Assembly (NCBI GenBank): GCA_039707465.1 | Contig: CM077647.1 | Coordinates: 44,019,110 to 44,083,109 of the forward strand | From: Rhabdophis nuchalis | Taxonomy: Eukaryota; Chordata; Lepidosauria; Squamata; Natricidae | Length of the DNA: 64,000 bases | Direction: 5' to 3' | Shown: one piece after another, positions 10,276 to 22,180 of the stretch | Layout: each line of letters begins with the position of its first letter | Position numbering within the stretch: position 1 is the first letter of the stretch | Notes under the pieces: generated by a model | What the model was told of the DNA's origin: nothing | Seen by the model: only the letters and a program-made list of their open reading frames with translations | Database searches by the model: none | Program-made: the position numbers and the translations under genes

Positions 10276-11351
10276 TAAAAATATTTTATTGTCCTTTAAA
10301 AATAAAAAGATAAAAAACTAATATAAACCAAGAAAAAAAGTGCAGAGGGAAAAATGGAGGAAATATTTACAGAAAAATAGAAATAAAGAAATGATTTTCC
10401 CTTCATCAAGGCAAATATAAGCAAATATAACCTATCACCTCTAACATTTCAACCAAAAATCCCTTTGTCCTATACTTCATCTTTTATCTATTAGCAAATA
10501 ATAAAATAATTCAATCAGCCAGGCTCCATTAAGAGTTACCAGAAAAGAAAAAAAGGAAAGAAGGAAAATATTTAAAGATTTGTCATTCAAACTTAAGGGG
10601 GGGGGGGGGAAATCCTCAATAACTACCAGTAATAACTCATTGGAAATATTGATCTTTAATTCTTTCAAATTAGATCCTACAATTTAATTTCTTATAATTT
10701 TCTCACTGTCTCCTCAAACAAACTACAGTTATCCACCAACTGCATTTTTGTTGCAGAAGTCCAACTCCAGATAACAACTAGATTACTAATTAGAATTTTA
10801 AAAACCCTAATACTTGATCCATAGATACAACAAATAGTAAACAAACAAAAAGTTCAATCAATCAATGATAAAATAGGGAAAACAAAAGAAAAAATTCAGT
10901 GTGTGGTATAAACAGAGTACTTTTCATATTAGTCAGAAGAGGACTTTTAAATAATTACATAACTTAGAGCTGGAATAATTTCCATGTTGAACTCTATGGA
11001 CAGCAACATAACCTGGACCCTTTTTAGGTGCATCATAAGTATGACTTGTGTAGGAAGAATCTTTAGGATGCTTGAGATCCTGCCAACTACAAGTTAAGAA
11101 TTGAACCCAGCAAATTTGTGTGACTATGAAAGGATGACATTGCTCTGACATAGAAATATTTATCTATTTATTAAATTTATTTGCTGTCCATCTCGTGCAA
11201 GATAGGTGACTTACAGCAGAGTCCCCAACCCCTGGGACACAGCCCACCACCAGGCTTTGACCTATTCGGAACTAGGCCATGAAATTGGTGGGCAAGCATG
11301 CCTGTGCTTGTATCTCCACTTGTGCTCACAGTATGTGAAAGCATATGTTTC
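10276..11351. other. Unassigned AT-rich DNA
   Basis: No supported feature. Contains a poly-G run at about 10598-10610. The short frames at 10477-10668 and 10933-11151 lack motifs. Confidence 0.45.
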
Positions 11352-11562
11352 AGAGGTGGGTTTCTCTCGGTATGGTAGGGTACGCCAGAAGAGGTAGTGA
11401 AAATCTGGCATACCGGACAGACTGGTAGCAACAGTGGCCTGTCAACGCCCCTGTACCAGCGAAAGAAAGAAAATCCCACCATCTGGAACTGCGCCACGGT
11501 GGAGAGCTCTCCTGCATGAATGCACCTGACTGCAATAGCGCAACAGCAGTGGCAGAGTACAC
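11352..11562. mobile_element. Older hAT-like sequence serving as insertion target
   Basis: Starts CAGAGGTGGGTTTCTCTCGG, similar to the terminal GGTGGGTTTCAA motif of the 17.6-20.0-kb element, and continues on the far side of the 11563-13954 insertion. Its own right end was not found. Confidence 0.4.
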
Positions 11563-11694
11563 TAAGGTGACCAGACATCCCACTTTCGGCGGGACAGTCC
11601 CGCTTTTCAAGAATTTATCCCGTATCCTGCGGCCTCTTAAAAATGTCAATTTTTTGAAAGAAATGTTAAAATCTGGTCACCTTATCCAAAGCAT

Positions 11695-12025
11695 CCAAAG
11701 CTGAGGCGGGCTCCCCAAAAGAAGGCGCGGAGTGGCCAAGGGGGTCTGTGGGGAAAAAAACTTGACTGCCGAGTGCCGAACGATGAACAGACAGGAAGGT
11801 TAACAGGCGCATGCAATGCACAATGGGCGAGGAGACACAGCGACGTTGCTATGTCATAGCAAAGTCGCCACATCTCCTCACCTGCCGCACATTGCGTGTG
11901 CCTGTTAACCTTCCCATCTGTTCATCGCTTGGCGCTCGGCAGTCAAGTTTTTTTTGCCCATGGAGCCCCTTGGCTACTCCGTGCCTTCTTTTGGGGAGCC
12001 CACCTCAGCTTCGCCTTTGCTTTGG
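11695..12025. repeat. 330-bp imperfect fold-back
   Basis: Left arm (CCAAAGCTGAGGCGGGC... to TTGCTATG at about 11852) pairs with the right arm (CATAGCAAAG... to GCCCACCTCAGCTT... near 12020). The match covers roughly 150 bp per arm with scattered mismatches and almost no loop. It contains CpGs and looks like an inverted duplication captured in the hAT element. Confidence 0.8.
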
Positions 12026-12252
12026 ATTGCCTTGTCTCGTCCATCCCCCTAACCACAACTTCACACCAGGGACGGTTAACAAAATTGTCCCCTCCAGGTT
12101 GCCTTACGTAGGAAGGATGGGAAACGAAAGGTGAAGTTCTGGGCTACTGTTAACAATCTTGATGTCTGTCCGATACTACTCCATACTCCACAAATTGCTA
12201 GAGGAACCTGACAAGGTAAATTATGTTTCTGCTCAATGAAGGGAGATTATGC

Positions 12253-12393
12253 CATAGGTGCTTTTTTTTTTTTAAAGGCAACTGGGCTTTGTTTTGTTTT
12301 TCCTTGAAGACGTTTCGCTTCTCACCAAGTAACTTCTTCGGTTCGTCTTCAGGGGAAAAAGCACCTGCCTTTTGAAAAAAAAGTGCCTTTGGG
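12253..12393. mobile_element. Short copy of an inverted-repeat MITE
   Basis: AGGCAACTGGGCTTTG-type left arm, GAAGACGTTTCGCTTCTC and AAGTGCCTTTGGG right terminus. Longer copies of the same family lie at 26.3 and 48.2 kb. It sits inside the 11563-13954 hAT element. Confidence 0.55.
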
Positions 12394-12587
12394 AAACCAC
12401 AACTTGGATGGCTGAGAATCTCCATAGACATTTAGCAAGCTATATAAGTATACATTTAAAAGGAGGTTGTAAATAAAATTATTCATATCAAAGATGATTA
12501 TTGGGATGAAAAGTATAAAATTAAATAATCTAGGAAGAGAAATGTGATAAGAGGAGAAATATTAAGTTGTAATGTTAAAGTGTGTGT

Positions 12588-12752
12588 ATGTATGTATGTA
12601 TGTATGTATGTATGTATGTATGTATGTATGTATGTATACACACTTTATCATAATAGTTATAGCTTGCCACCAAATTTACACATGCACACACATGGACACA
12701 CACACACACACACATACACATATTTGGTGGTAAGCTATAGCTATTATGATAC
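12588..12752. repeat. Microsatellite hairpin: (GTAT)n and (CA)n with inverted arms
   Basis: About 13 GTAT units at 12587-12637, then arms of about 29 bp (TATCATAATAGTTATAGCTTGCCACCAAAT at 12646-12675 and its near-complement at 12721-12751) around a CA-rich loop at 12680-12718. Confidence 0.75.
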
Positions 12753-13545
12753 TAAAAAAATTGTATTCAGACGACACACTAATCAATGAATGATGAAATG
12801 TTTGTTTTAAAAGGGAAAAAATAAAAAAAATACCTTTTTTAAATAAAAAAAGACATTTAGCAAGCTGTGAAATACCTTGACATGGTTACAGTATAAATTA
12901 TTACTGGTAGAATAGCTTGCAATTGTGTCATTTTAAATTACTGTGTGCTGAATACTTAACAGTGGTTTTTAAGGATTTTTTTTATTTATAGAATATCTTT
13001 TTTTAAAATTAGGGATTTTTTATTTTTTAATTGTTTATAAAATATATTTACTACAAGAAATGTTATTCCTTTTTGCAAATGTTTTCTTTGAGATGCAATA
13101 TGTTGCTCTTAAGTGTTCAGACCAGGTTTATGTGTCTCAAAGTGGCTGCTTTTCTATGGGCATGCCAGATTGGTGCAAGGCAGCTTTGCCAGAAAGAATG
13201 TGTTTCACCCTGGTTGTCTAGGTAATTCTTAGGTGGTTGCTGGTTCTGTGAGCTTCCTGGCACTGTCCTTTATAATTTTCCACAATGCCTTGATGGTTTT
13301 TATTCCAGTGGCTTTGTCTAGGTTAGGGGGAAAACTGGTTTCATTTTTAGTCTTTTGTAGGGGGGATTCTTATTTTTTGGTGTTTTCCTTGCACTGTCAT
13401 AGTTTGTGTGGGTGTGTTATGTCCTACACCAGTTGTACACATTAATAATGATCAAGTACTACTAATATTTCCTTTTACATTTTAATTACCTTTCCTTACA
13501 TAATTGGTATTGTCTTTCATACTTTTGGATTTCTATTTTCTTAAC

Positions 13546-13600
13546 AATGGTTACTTAGCAATTGCTAAAACAAATGGTTACTTAGCAATTGCTAAAACAA
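13546..13600. repeat. 27-bp tandem duplication
   Basis: AATGGTTACTTAGCAATTGC... is repeated exactly starting at 13546 and 13573. Each unit includes the palindrome TTAGCAATTGCTAA. It is a recent local duplication. Confidence 0.85.
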
Positions 13601-14162
13601 ATCCCACATGAAAAAAATATTCAAAGCCTTCTTGATTTTAATTGTCACTTTATTTATTCCTGCACATTGTGGTATTTATTCATTTTCCTATCTCTGTTTT
13701 TCCACTGTTGTGCAAACATAATTCCAGCAGCTAACATGTGTGAAATTAAATATACAAAATATTTCTGGTTTTAATTCGATATCTTGCTTTACCATTGCTT
13801 CTAACCATTAACCACTCCCACCCGGTCACATGGCCAGCAAGCCACTCCCACAAAGCAAGCCACTCCCACAGAATAGGTTCCAAATTTTTTTGAAATACCC
13901 CCCCCCCCGGTGAATGGTGTCCCTCTTTACCAATATTAAAATCTGGTCACCTTAGAGTACACCCTGCCTTCGGGGGCCCATTCCCCCAGCTGAATCAACT
14001 GCAGCGGCACCAATGGGCAGTGGGAGAAGGAAGAAAGTGATCCAAAAGAGCAGGCAGTGCAAATGTGCAGCAGCCCCGGGACATCTGCTTGCACCTGCCC
14101 AGCTGGAGCACTTTCTTTCTTCTCTCACTGGCAAAATAAAGAATATCCCATCATATTGCATG

Positions 14163-14411
14163 GTGCAGTTCTGGGATAGCAGAGAGCTAAGGCAAGCTCT
14201 GCCACTGCCACTGCTGGGCACGTCCCTGCAGAACTCCCCAGTGCGGCGCAGTTCCGGGATGGCAAAGAGCTTAGGCAAGGTCTGCCACTACTGCAGCTGT
14301 GGGCATCCGTGCAGAATTCCCTGGTGCGGCACAGTTCTGGGATGGCGGAGAACTAAAGCAAGCTCTACCGCTGTCACCACTGGGCACATCCATGCAGAAA
14401 AGCTCCATCTA
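14163..14411. repeat. Minisatellite, 83-bp unit x 3
   Basis: Units start at 14163, 14246 and 14329 (CAGTTCTGGGATGGC with variants), spacing exactly 83 bp, diverged by several substitutions each. The 158-codon frame across it (14013-14489) is a consequence of the repeat length and GC content, with no recognisable domain. Confidence 0.75.
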
Positions 14412-14480
14412 TGTGCCCAGACCAGGGGATGTGGGGGTGTAGGTGAGAGAGAGGGGGGGAGGGATGGAGGGAGGGGGAGG
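14412..14480. repeat. G/A-rich low-complexity tract
   Basis: GAGAGAGGGGGGAGGGATGGAGGGAGGG-type sequence following the minisatellite. Confidence 0.7.
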
Positions 14481-14698
14481 GAAGGATAATTATATTTTGC
14501 AGAAATATAATTGTTCTCAGGAGCTTTTCTGGATATAAGATGATGGACTATAACAACTAATTTTTCTATAATGTTTACATATTAAAGATTGTGAATGTGT
14601 CCACCCTGTAAATATAAAAGGTATTTTGGGGTCCATCTGGATTCATTACAAAAATTCAAAGAATATTTTCCATGCTGGAAAATGGATTCAGAAGAGGT

Positions 14699-14735
14699 AC
14701 TTAATTACTTACTTACTTACTTATTTACTTACTTA

Positions 14736-14822
<87 letters not shown>

Positions 14823-14905
14823 CTTCCCTCCCTCCTTCCCTCCCTCCCTCCCATCTATCTATCTATCTGTCTGTCTGTCTGTCTATCTGTCTGTCTATCT
14901 ATATT
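14699..14905. repeat. Compound tetranucleotide microsatellite
   Basis: Runs of (ACTT)n, (GCTT)n, (ACTT)n, (CCTT/CCCT)n and (ATCT/GTCT)n in series. Overlapping frames that read Leu-Leu-Thr-Tyr are artefacts of the repeat. Confidence 0.95.
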
Positions 14906-14929
14906 TAGCTAGCTAGCTATCTCTGTCCC

Positions 14930-15345
14930 AGCAATATACCTGATAGGTACTTGAATTTATAAAATGTCTCTATTCCTCAAGCTGTTCTTGTTATCCAGAC
15001 AAACAAGGCACCCACAATAATGCCTTCATATTGCATGGATACAGGAGACAAAAATATTGGCCCCTCACTTCATCCTTTTCCCTCACATGTTCAGAATAAC
15101 CACTATTTCACCAGCTTTGGATGAAGCTAGCTGTCCAGTCAGATTAAAAATGCACCCCACTTCTGCCAGCTGATCTCTCTTTTCTCTTATGGAAATAAAT
15201 ATGTTTATAAAGCCTATAAAAGGTGGAATATTATGTAAATACAAGGAATATTCTTTCACAGCAGTGAATTGTCTGTTGCTCAGTTGGTGGGTCAGCCTTG
15301 TAAGGTGCCATATATTTTATGATGCATAACATCTAGTTAGGTCCA
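14930..15345. other. Unassigned DNA
   Basis: No supported gene or named repeat. Confidence 0.4.
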
Positions 15346-15354
15346 CCTATTGTG

Positions 15355-15686
15355 TCCCTTTGGAAAGAAAGAAAGAGTAAGAGAGAAAGAAAAAAAGAGA
15401 GAAAGAAAGACAAAAAAGGAAAGAGAAAGAAAGAGGAAGGGAGAAAGAGACACAAAAGGAAGGAAGGAGGGAAGGAAGGATAGAATGAAAGAAAGTGAAA
15501 GAAAGAAAGAAAGAAGGAAGGAAGGAGAATTTATGATCACAATTGAGCTCAAAATTTTGGTTGCTAAGCAAGAGCGTTGTTAAGTGAGTTTCACATTTTA
15601 CAATTTGGCCACACCCACCGATTCAGATGACTGCCAAGCCACACCCACAGAATAGGTAGTAAAAAAAATTGAAATCCAGCCCTGCT
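15355..15686 (-). mobile_element. hAT-family fragment with GAAA tract, antisense
   Basis: Reverse-complemented copy of the left module also present at 17593 and 41257: on the minus strand CAGGGCTGGATTTCAA, a GGGTGTGGCTTGGCAGTCAT block, TTAACAACGCTCTTGCTTAG, AACCAAAATTTTG, then the pyrimidine tract (GAAA/GGAA on the plus strand, 15355-15530). The far end is missing, so no target duplication can be paired. Confidence 0.7.
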
Positions 15687-17584
15687 CCATTTGCATGAGT
15701 GGCAGATTTGCCCTTTGTGCAAATGGAGCTATGTGCATATACACACTTGCCCGCCATTCATGCAGAATCATCCCCTCTCCCTCCTTCCCCACCAGCTTGC
15801 AAAGCTGGAAAAGTTAGGGATTTAACATTAAAAGTTATAAAACTATAACCATAGGTAAAGGTAAAGATTAAAAGATGGGAAGAAGAAAGATGCACAGAAG
15901 GGGAGAGGGATCTACTATCAGTCCATCAGCCAACTCCAGCAGGGTATGCCCCATTTGGGTCCCAGATCAACTGGCAAAAGTCTTCAGACATTTGCAGAAG
16001 ATCAGGAGTGTGTGAGCCAAATAGGCTTTTCCTCCCCCCCTTCTTTTTCTGCAGTGGGCTGATTGTCAATTTAGGGACTTGAAAAGAAAATTAAACCTTT
16101 TTTGAAACATCTGCTAGCACATTGGGTTCAAAAGAGGTTTTGGCAGAAGACACAGCTCGAGAAACAACTGGGCAATGCATTTAACAAAAAGAAAATGACT
16201 GGAACAGCCAGAAGCCAGAGAGCCACAACCTGGAAGAAATAACAGGAAGGTGCTGACGCAACTGAAGCTAAAGAATAACCTGCAAAAAGGAGTTACAGAA
16301 AGAAGACCAGTTGGTCTTGAATGTCATTCAAATGTTATGTAACAACTTCAACCATTTCTTTACAAACAAACTTATTACAACTCATGGTCTACAATTTTCA
16401 GGCAATTTTCAAGCAATTTTCAAGCAAGAATACAAACCAAAACAGTTTAAAATGCATTGAATAAAGAAGTAAATGAAAAATGACTGTGACTCATGAAGTC
16501 TGAATTGACCTTGACTCAGTGCAGAAATGGCACTACGTTGTCTTTTTTTCATGATATTTTTCAATGTCTTAATATAATCCTCAGATTTCCTGGTGCCTTC
16601 CTATTCAAACTTTTATCAGTGCTAACGTTGCTAAGTTTTCCTGAGATAGGACATGGTTGGATTAATGCTGTTATCTTCTGAAGTTTACTATAAACCTCAG
16701 CGTAGCCCATATTGTGCCACAAACTAATTTCTGATACAGTGAAGATTGGTGTAAATCTTAAGTATACAATACTGGGCTTCTAATAGACTGAAAAGTGAAC
16801 TGAAATTCTTATTTATTTCTACTCAAAAAGATGAACAATGAAAAGAAGAGAACAAAAACAGCTTTTGTGGCTGCAAAAAAATCTACAATTAGCTAGATGG
16901 GATAGCATGCAAAGTACTATTTGTATTTCCAGATGGAGATGAAATATGTGCATATTTTGTTTCCAGCTGTCTTTAATGTTTGTATATCAACCACATGAAG
17001 ATATGGCTGTTATTGTGACTACATATGAATTTAGCAGGACATAAACTTGTCAACAATCTTATAAACACTTGCTAAGTTTCACGTGACACTAAAATACTAG
17101 CTTGTATAAACCCAGCTATTATAATCTATAAATCTGATATATGATTTAAGATTTTGAATTCATCCCATAGTCTAATTAATAAATCTGGGTTAAATAACCA
17201 CATTCAACCATTGATAGTTGTATCCAGCCATTGTCATCACTTTATGAAGGAATGACTTAGAATGCTAGGTAATATAGGAGATTATTAGAACAGTGAACAA
17301 ATTAATCTTTCCTTAATCTCTTAGAATATTGAGATGTTGTATTATACTATTTGCCCACATATATGATTTTCACCTTTACAAGGAGGAATTTCTCTCTCTA
17401 TTTTTTAATGCAACGTATATACTGTGTGGTAATTTTGATTATTGTGAACATCAAGAAGACACTAAGTGACCAGTTTCATTTTTACTGGAACTGGTGCGAC
17501 ATGGGCCACCCTATGTTATTTTATAGGAATTGAACTAAAACACCTTTACACTTTGAATGATTATATGCAGTGCATTAACATTAG
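15687..17584. other. Unassigned AT-rich DNA
   Basis: No coding or RNA gene seen. A small inverted repeat GCTCCATTTGCA / TGCAAATGGAGC lies at 15684-15730. Confidence 0.45.
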
Positions 17585-20057
17585 GATCTCTCCAGTGGTG
17601 GGTTTCAAATTTTTTTAGAACCTGTTCTTTAGGTGTGGCTTATTTTGTGGGTGTGGCTTGGCGGTCATATGACAGGGTGGGAGTGATCAACTTGTAAAAT
17701 GTGGTGACGCTATTTAACAATGCTCTTTAACAACGCTCTTGCTTAGCAACCAAAATTTTGGGGTCAATTGTGATGTTCTCTTTCTTTTTCTTTTTTCTTT
17801 TTTCTTTCTTTCTTTCTTTCTTTCTTTCCTTCCTTCCTCCTTCTTTCTTGTTTCTCTCTCCCTCTTTCTTTCCTTCCTTCCTTTTTCCTTCCTTTCTTCC
17901 TTTCTTGTGTCTCTCTCTCCTTCTTTTTCTTTCCTTCCTTCCTTTCTCTTCCTTCCTTTCTTCCTTCCCTCTTTCTTGTGTCACTCTCCTCCACTTACTT
18001 TTTCTTCCTTCCTTTCTTCTTTCTTGTGTGTCTGTCCCCTTTTCTTTCTTACCTTCCTTTTTTCTTCCTTTCTTGTGTCATGCTCTCCCACTTTCTTTCC
18101 GTCCTTCCTTCCCCTTCCTTCTTTCCTTCTTTCTTTCTTCTATCTCTCTCTTCCCCACTTTCTTTCTTTCTTTCATCCTTCTTTCTTGTGTCTCTCTCCC
18201 TCTTTCTTTCTTTACTTCCTTTTCTCTTCCTCTTTCTTCCTTCCTTCTTTCTTTCTTGTGTCTCTCTCCCACTTTCTTCCTTCCTTCCATTTTTCTTGTG
18301 TGTGTCTCTCTCCAACTTTCTTTTTCCTTCTCTTTCCCTTTCTCTTTCTATCTTTCTCTCTCTCTTTCTCTCTCTCTCCCTTCCTTCCTTCCTTCCTTCC
18401 TTTCTGTCTCTCTTACTCATTCTTTCTCGCTCTTCCCCCCTTCTCTGTCACACATACACATACCTTCCAGTTGGCAATAATTTGTTTTGCCAGCTGAGAG
18501 GCTGGCACTTCACTTGCTGAGCTCAGACAAGGGGAGGTGGGAGTAGTGCTGACTGGGTCTGGGGAAGGGCCATTCCTTCTGCTCAGCTTATGCACTTGAA
18601 AAGACCCCACAGTTCCACGTCTGCAGCTGATCTCTTCCTGGCCAAAAGTGCACCTTTTTGATCCCAGCAGGGCTTCTGGAAGAGAGGGGCCAAAGCAGCT
18701 TCTCTGTCCTCTTCTTGCCAGCCGAAGGAAAAGCCCCAGAGAAATATTGGATATTTTAAATTCATTGATTGGCTTACTAAATTGAAAGAATTATAGAGGG
18801 GGATGTCTAACATAGCCACCCCAAATCGCCGGTCCAGCATTAGACCTTGCTCTCTGCTAAGTGTAGCAAAATAGATAGGTGAGGACCAGCTGGCATCTGG
18901 GAGTGATCAGCAAGTACCATTTGGCTCGTGCAAAACCTAGTTCGTTCTACTGGAAAGTCTCTGAGCCTTCTCGCCTTCAGGCAGAGCTGCTTTTGCACCT
19001 GCTACGTTTTCCTGGGCAGAGTCATGTGCCCGCAAGCCTGCCTGTCTTGTCTTACACAAGTTGGCCAGCCAAAGCCTCCCATCTTCCCTGAATAGCTGGC
19101 AGCTGCAACAGGCATGAAAGAGAGGTAAATGGACCAAGGCTCAAGACTCAATTCGCGCCATAGAGACAAAATGCCAGCCTTTGGGTTGCAAAGGTGAGAG
19201 GCGCTCGCCCACCTTTTCTCAGTTTTGTGTGGGGGTGCCCGATGAGCCAAACAATTAAGCATGAATGGCTGGGCTCTTCCTCCTCTCTTTCCCCACTGCA
19301 TTGACCATGGGTGTGAGGGAGTCACTGTGGGCAGACTCGAGCCTTGCTCTCAAGAAAGGAAGCAGAGATGAGGCCTTGGGCTTGTTTCCCTGCCTCCTTT
19401 ATTTGCGAGCTGTGGCAGCGGAGAAATAGAGGGTTCTTTTTTGCCAGCCTCCCAATGGATCCAGTCCCCCTTACATATGTGGAATCTGTGTGTGTGTGTG
19501 TGTGTGTGTGTCTGTGTGTGACAGCTGCCTTGTTTTCAATGAGGGAGAAATCTAGGCAGAGAGAGGAAAATGCATGGATTCCTGCCCATTGGAAACGAGA
19601 CGACTGTCAAAGAGAAGGAAGCAGCGTGCGCCACGTGAGCATATCCAACAGCTGAAGTAGGAACAGGAGGTGAGGATTCAGCTCTAGGACAAGCCCACAT
19701 TTCCAATTGGGGGCTGGGGGGGAATCCATGAAGAGGTAGGAAAAATGAATGGATTATCTCCCATTGGAAATGAGGCAGCTGTCAAAGAGAAGGGAGCACA
19801 CATCACATGGGCTTCTCCCAATCCTCCACTCCAGCAGGGCAAGTCTGGTGCTGACAAGCAGTGCGAGTGAGCAGCAACTGGGCAGGCAGGCAGGGGGAGG
19901 AGTGATTGGGGGGGTGTAGGCCAGGGGAGGGAGCATTCCGGTATGGGGCCTCAGATATGGGGCCTCAGAAGAACAGGTACGGGAAGATACGCTAAATTTC
20001 ACCATCCAGTACGGTTGTACCAGTCCGCACCACTTGAAACCCACCCCTCGAGCTCTC
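17585..20057. mobile_element. 2.46-kb non-autonomous hAT element
   Basis: Left end CAGTGGTGGGTTTCAAA at 17593; right end TTGAAACCCACCCCTC ending at 20049. The flanks GATCTCTC (17585-17592) and GAGCTCTC (20050-20057) match at 7 of 8 positions. The interior holds the GTGTGGCTTGGCGGTCAT module, TTAACAACGCTCTTGCTTAG, a 650-bp pyrimidine tract, about 1.5 kb of moderately GC-rich sequence, a (GT)n run at 19488-19515 and two diverged copies of a CCCATTGGAAA...CTGTCAAAGAGAAGG segment (about 19585 and 19760). No transposase frame is visible. Confidence 0.75.
17768..18420. repeat. CTTT/CCTT pyrimidine tract with interspersed CTTGTGTCTCTCTCC
   Basis: Nearly pure pyrimidine on the plus strand. A longer unit of about 60-90 bp is marked by repeated TTCTTGTGT(C)TCTCTC motifs (about 17905, 17974, 18023, 18072, 18186, 18257, 18295). 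The 250-codon Ser/Phe/Leu-rich frames are artefacts. Confidence 0.9.
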
Positions 20058-21334
20058 TAGTCTGACAATATAAGAATGCTTTGTACTTTTCATCTTCTGT
20101 ATATCTCTTCCTTCAATCAAAATGTATATTGTTTGAACTGCTACAACACTCAGCAATATTGTAGCTTTAATTATGTCAAAATTTGCTTATGTAATCAACA
20201 TGCTACCATTACAACCTCACTACAGTGAACTGAAATATTAAAACAACGGTCTAAAATTCATTTAAAAAATTTCTTAGTTGACAGGTAGATGTAATTTTCA
20301 GAAAATCCAATAATTTTTTATTCTTTGCCAATGAATTCATAATGTAATATGTTTTTATTACTACCTATATTACATTTTATTTTTTGTGAATGCTGTTCGA
20401 TTGCAATCTTTACCTAATCTATTTGTAGACTGCAAATTTCTTCAAATTAACAAAATTATGCATTCTCTCAAGAGCATTGCTGAAAACATTTACTTTTTTA
20501 TTTCCTGAAAAAATGCAAGACACTAATTAAGCCAATAAAATAACTTCAGAAATATTATGCAAATGAAATATATTTGTTGATGTGTTTTTATGGAACAAAA
20601 TGCAGTCTGTTGCATTTCAGCAAAGCTGGCTGCTCATATTATCCTCTTATGATATTCTATTACATTGTTGTGTTAGAAATTATTTCAAACTAATTACCTA
20701 TATTAAAAATCAACAAGTTGCATTAATTGGAGTAAATTGCCAATTTCTTAAACTATTTCCATTTTCCAGACTTTCCTGAATAGAACCAGGAGGCACATCT
20801 TTAAAAGCAGGCTGAAAGTTATCAACAAAATATTTTTCATCATCTGACTAAACAGTAACAGCCGTAAAGTATAGCCATGAGGCACCACACTGAATTAGAA
20901 AAATGTCTACATACTGTATTGTGATGAAGATTCAAAAATGTACCTTAGAGATGTGGTCAGACTTTATATTGCATAATAGAAAAGCATACTTGTATTTTTT
21001 TTTCTAGTAAGATAAATTGAATAAGTATTCATTTTTTTATTCTTCTCACCTTGCTCTAAATGCCTGCTGCCTCTTTCCCAATACAAACTCCCTGTTCTGC
21101 CTGGGGAAAGTGAAAAAAAAGATGGAGAGATCTTTTCTGTATAAATTTTTCCCATTGGCATTCTGGTACTATACACATATATGGGGGAAGTGCTAATCTA
21201 CCTTCTCTTTCCCAAAGATAAATTAATGCTAACAAGAAGAGGCAGCCAAGCAATGAGCAATTACAAACTTAGAGGAGTTTTTCAAAGGTTTAATAAAAGT
21301 AGTTTATTAAACCTTTGATAGTAGGCACTATCTA
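20058..21334. other. Unassigned AT-rich DNA
   Basis: No supported feature. A 12-bp inverted motif (GTTTAATAAAAG / TAGTTTATTAAAC) occurs at about 21285-21312, just before the CR1 copy. Confidence 0.45.
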
Positions 21335-21339
21335 ATAAA

Positions 21340-22034
21340 ATGAAATTCAATTGTGAAAAAAGTAAGGTTCTACATTTAGGCAAGAAAAACAAAATGCACA
21401 GGTACAGTATAGGTGGTACCTTGCTCAATAGTAGCAACTGTGAGAGGGATCTAGGAATCTTAGTGGACAACCATTTAAATATGAGCCAGCAGTGTGCAGC
21501 AGCTGCCAAAAAAGCCAACACAGTTTTAGGCTACAAAAACAGAGGGATAGAATGTAGATCACATGAAGTGTTAATGCCACTGTATAGTGCCTTGGTAAGG
21601 CCACACTTGGAATACTGCATTCAGTTTTGGTCGCCACGATGTAGAAAAGACCTGGAGACTCTGGAAAGAGTGCAGAGAAGAGTAACCAAGATGATTAGGG
21701 GACTGGAGGTTAAAACATATGAAGAACGGTTGCAGGAACTGGGTATGTCTAGTTTGATGAAGAGAAGGACCAGGGGAGACATGATAGCAGTGTTCCGATA
21801 TCTCAGAGGGTGCCACAAAGAAGAGGGAGTCAAACTATTCTCCAAGGCACCTGGGGGCAGGACAAGAAGCAATGGGTGGAAACTAATCAAGGAGAGAAGC
21901 AACTTAGAACTAAGGAGAAATTTCCTGACAGAACAATTAACCTCTGGAACAGCTTGCCTCCAAAAGTTGTGAATGCCCCAACCCTGGAAGTCTTTAAGAA
22001 GATGTTAGATAGCCATTTGTCTGAAATGGTATAA
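21340..22034 (+). pseudogene. CR1 ORF2 C-terminus with a 4-bp deletion
   Basis: The first frame (21340-21972) reads FNCEKSKVLHLGKKN, ERDLGILVDNHLNMSQQC, LVRPHLEYCIQFWSPRCRKD, LETLERVQRRVTKMIRGLE, RRTRGDMIAVFRYLRG, and GGRTRSNGWKLIKERSN. At about 21928 the copy lacks four bases present at 23257 in the sister copy, shifting the frame. The end continues in the next frame to SHLSEMV at 22034. The reverse transcriptase catalytic core is absent because of 5' truncation. In other CR1 elements this region follows the FADD box. Confidence 0.85.
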
Positions 22035-22092
22035 GGTTCCTGCCCATGCAGGGGGTTGGACTAGAAGACCTACAAGGTCCCTTCCAACTCTG

Positions 22093-22180
22093 CTATTGTA
22101 TTGTATTGTATTGTATTGTATTGTATTGTATTGTATTGTATTGTATTGTATTGTATTGTATTGTATTGTATTGTATTGTA
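22093..22180. repeat. (ATTGT)17 microsatellite
   Basis: Perfect pentanucleotide run forming the 3' tail of the CR1 copy. Confidence 0.95.

Larger units (their letters stand above)
11563..13954. mobile_element. Non-autonomous hAT element with perfect 8-bp duplication
   Basis: TAAGGTGACCAGA at 11563 and its exact reverse complement TCTGGTCACCTTA ending at 13954 are the terminal inverted repeats. GAGTACAC flanks both sides (11555-11562 and 13955-13962). The 2.4-kb interior encodes no transposase and is a patchwork: a 330-bp fold-back (11695-12025), a hairpin MITE (12253-12393), a microsatellite hairpin (12588-12752), AT-rich DNA and a piece of the CCACTCCCACAGAATAGGTT module near 13800-13890. 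An extra copy of the right terminus lies inside at 11672-11684, so a 122-bp mini-element may be embedded at the left end. Confidence 0.8.

Noticed and set aside
14013..14489. 158-codon plus-strand frame
   Set aside because: Covers the 83-bp minisatellite, whose period breaks the reading frame; no domain.
17727..18520. Several 180-250-codon frames on both strands
   Set aside because: Pure pyrimidine/purine tract; all frames lack stops because TAA, TAG and TGA cannot easily form.
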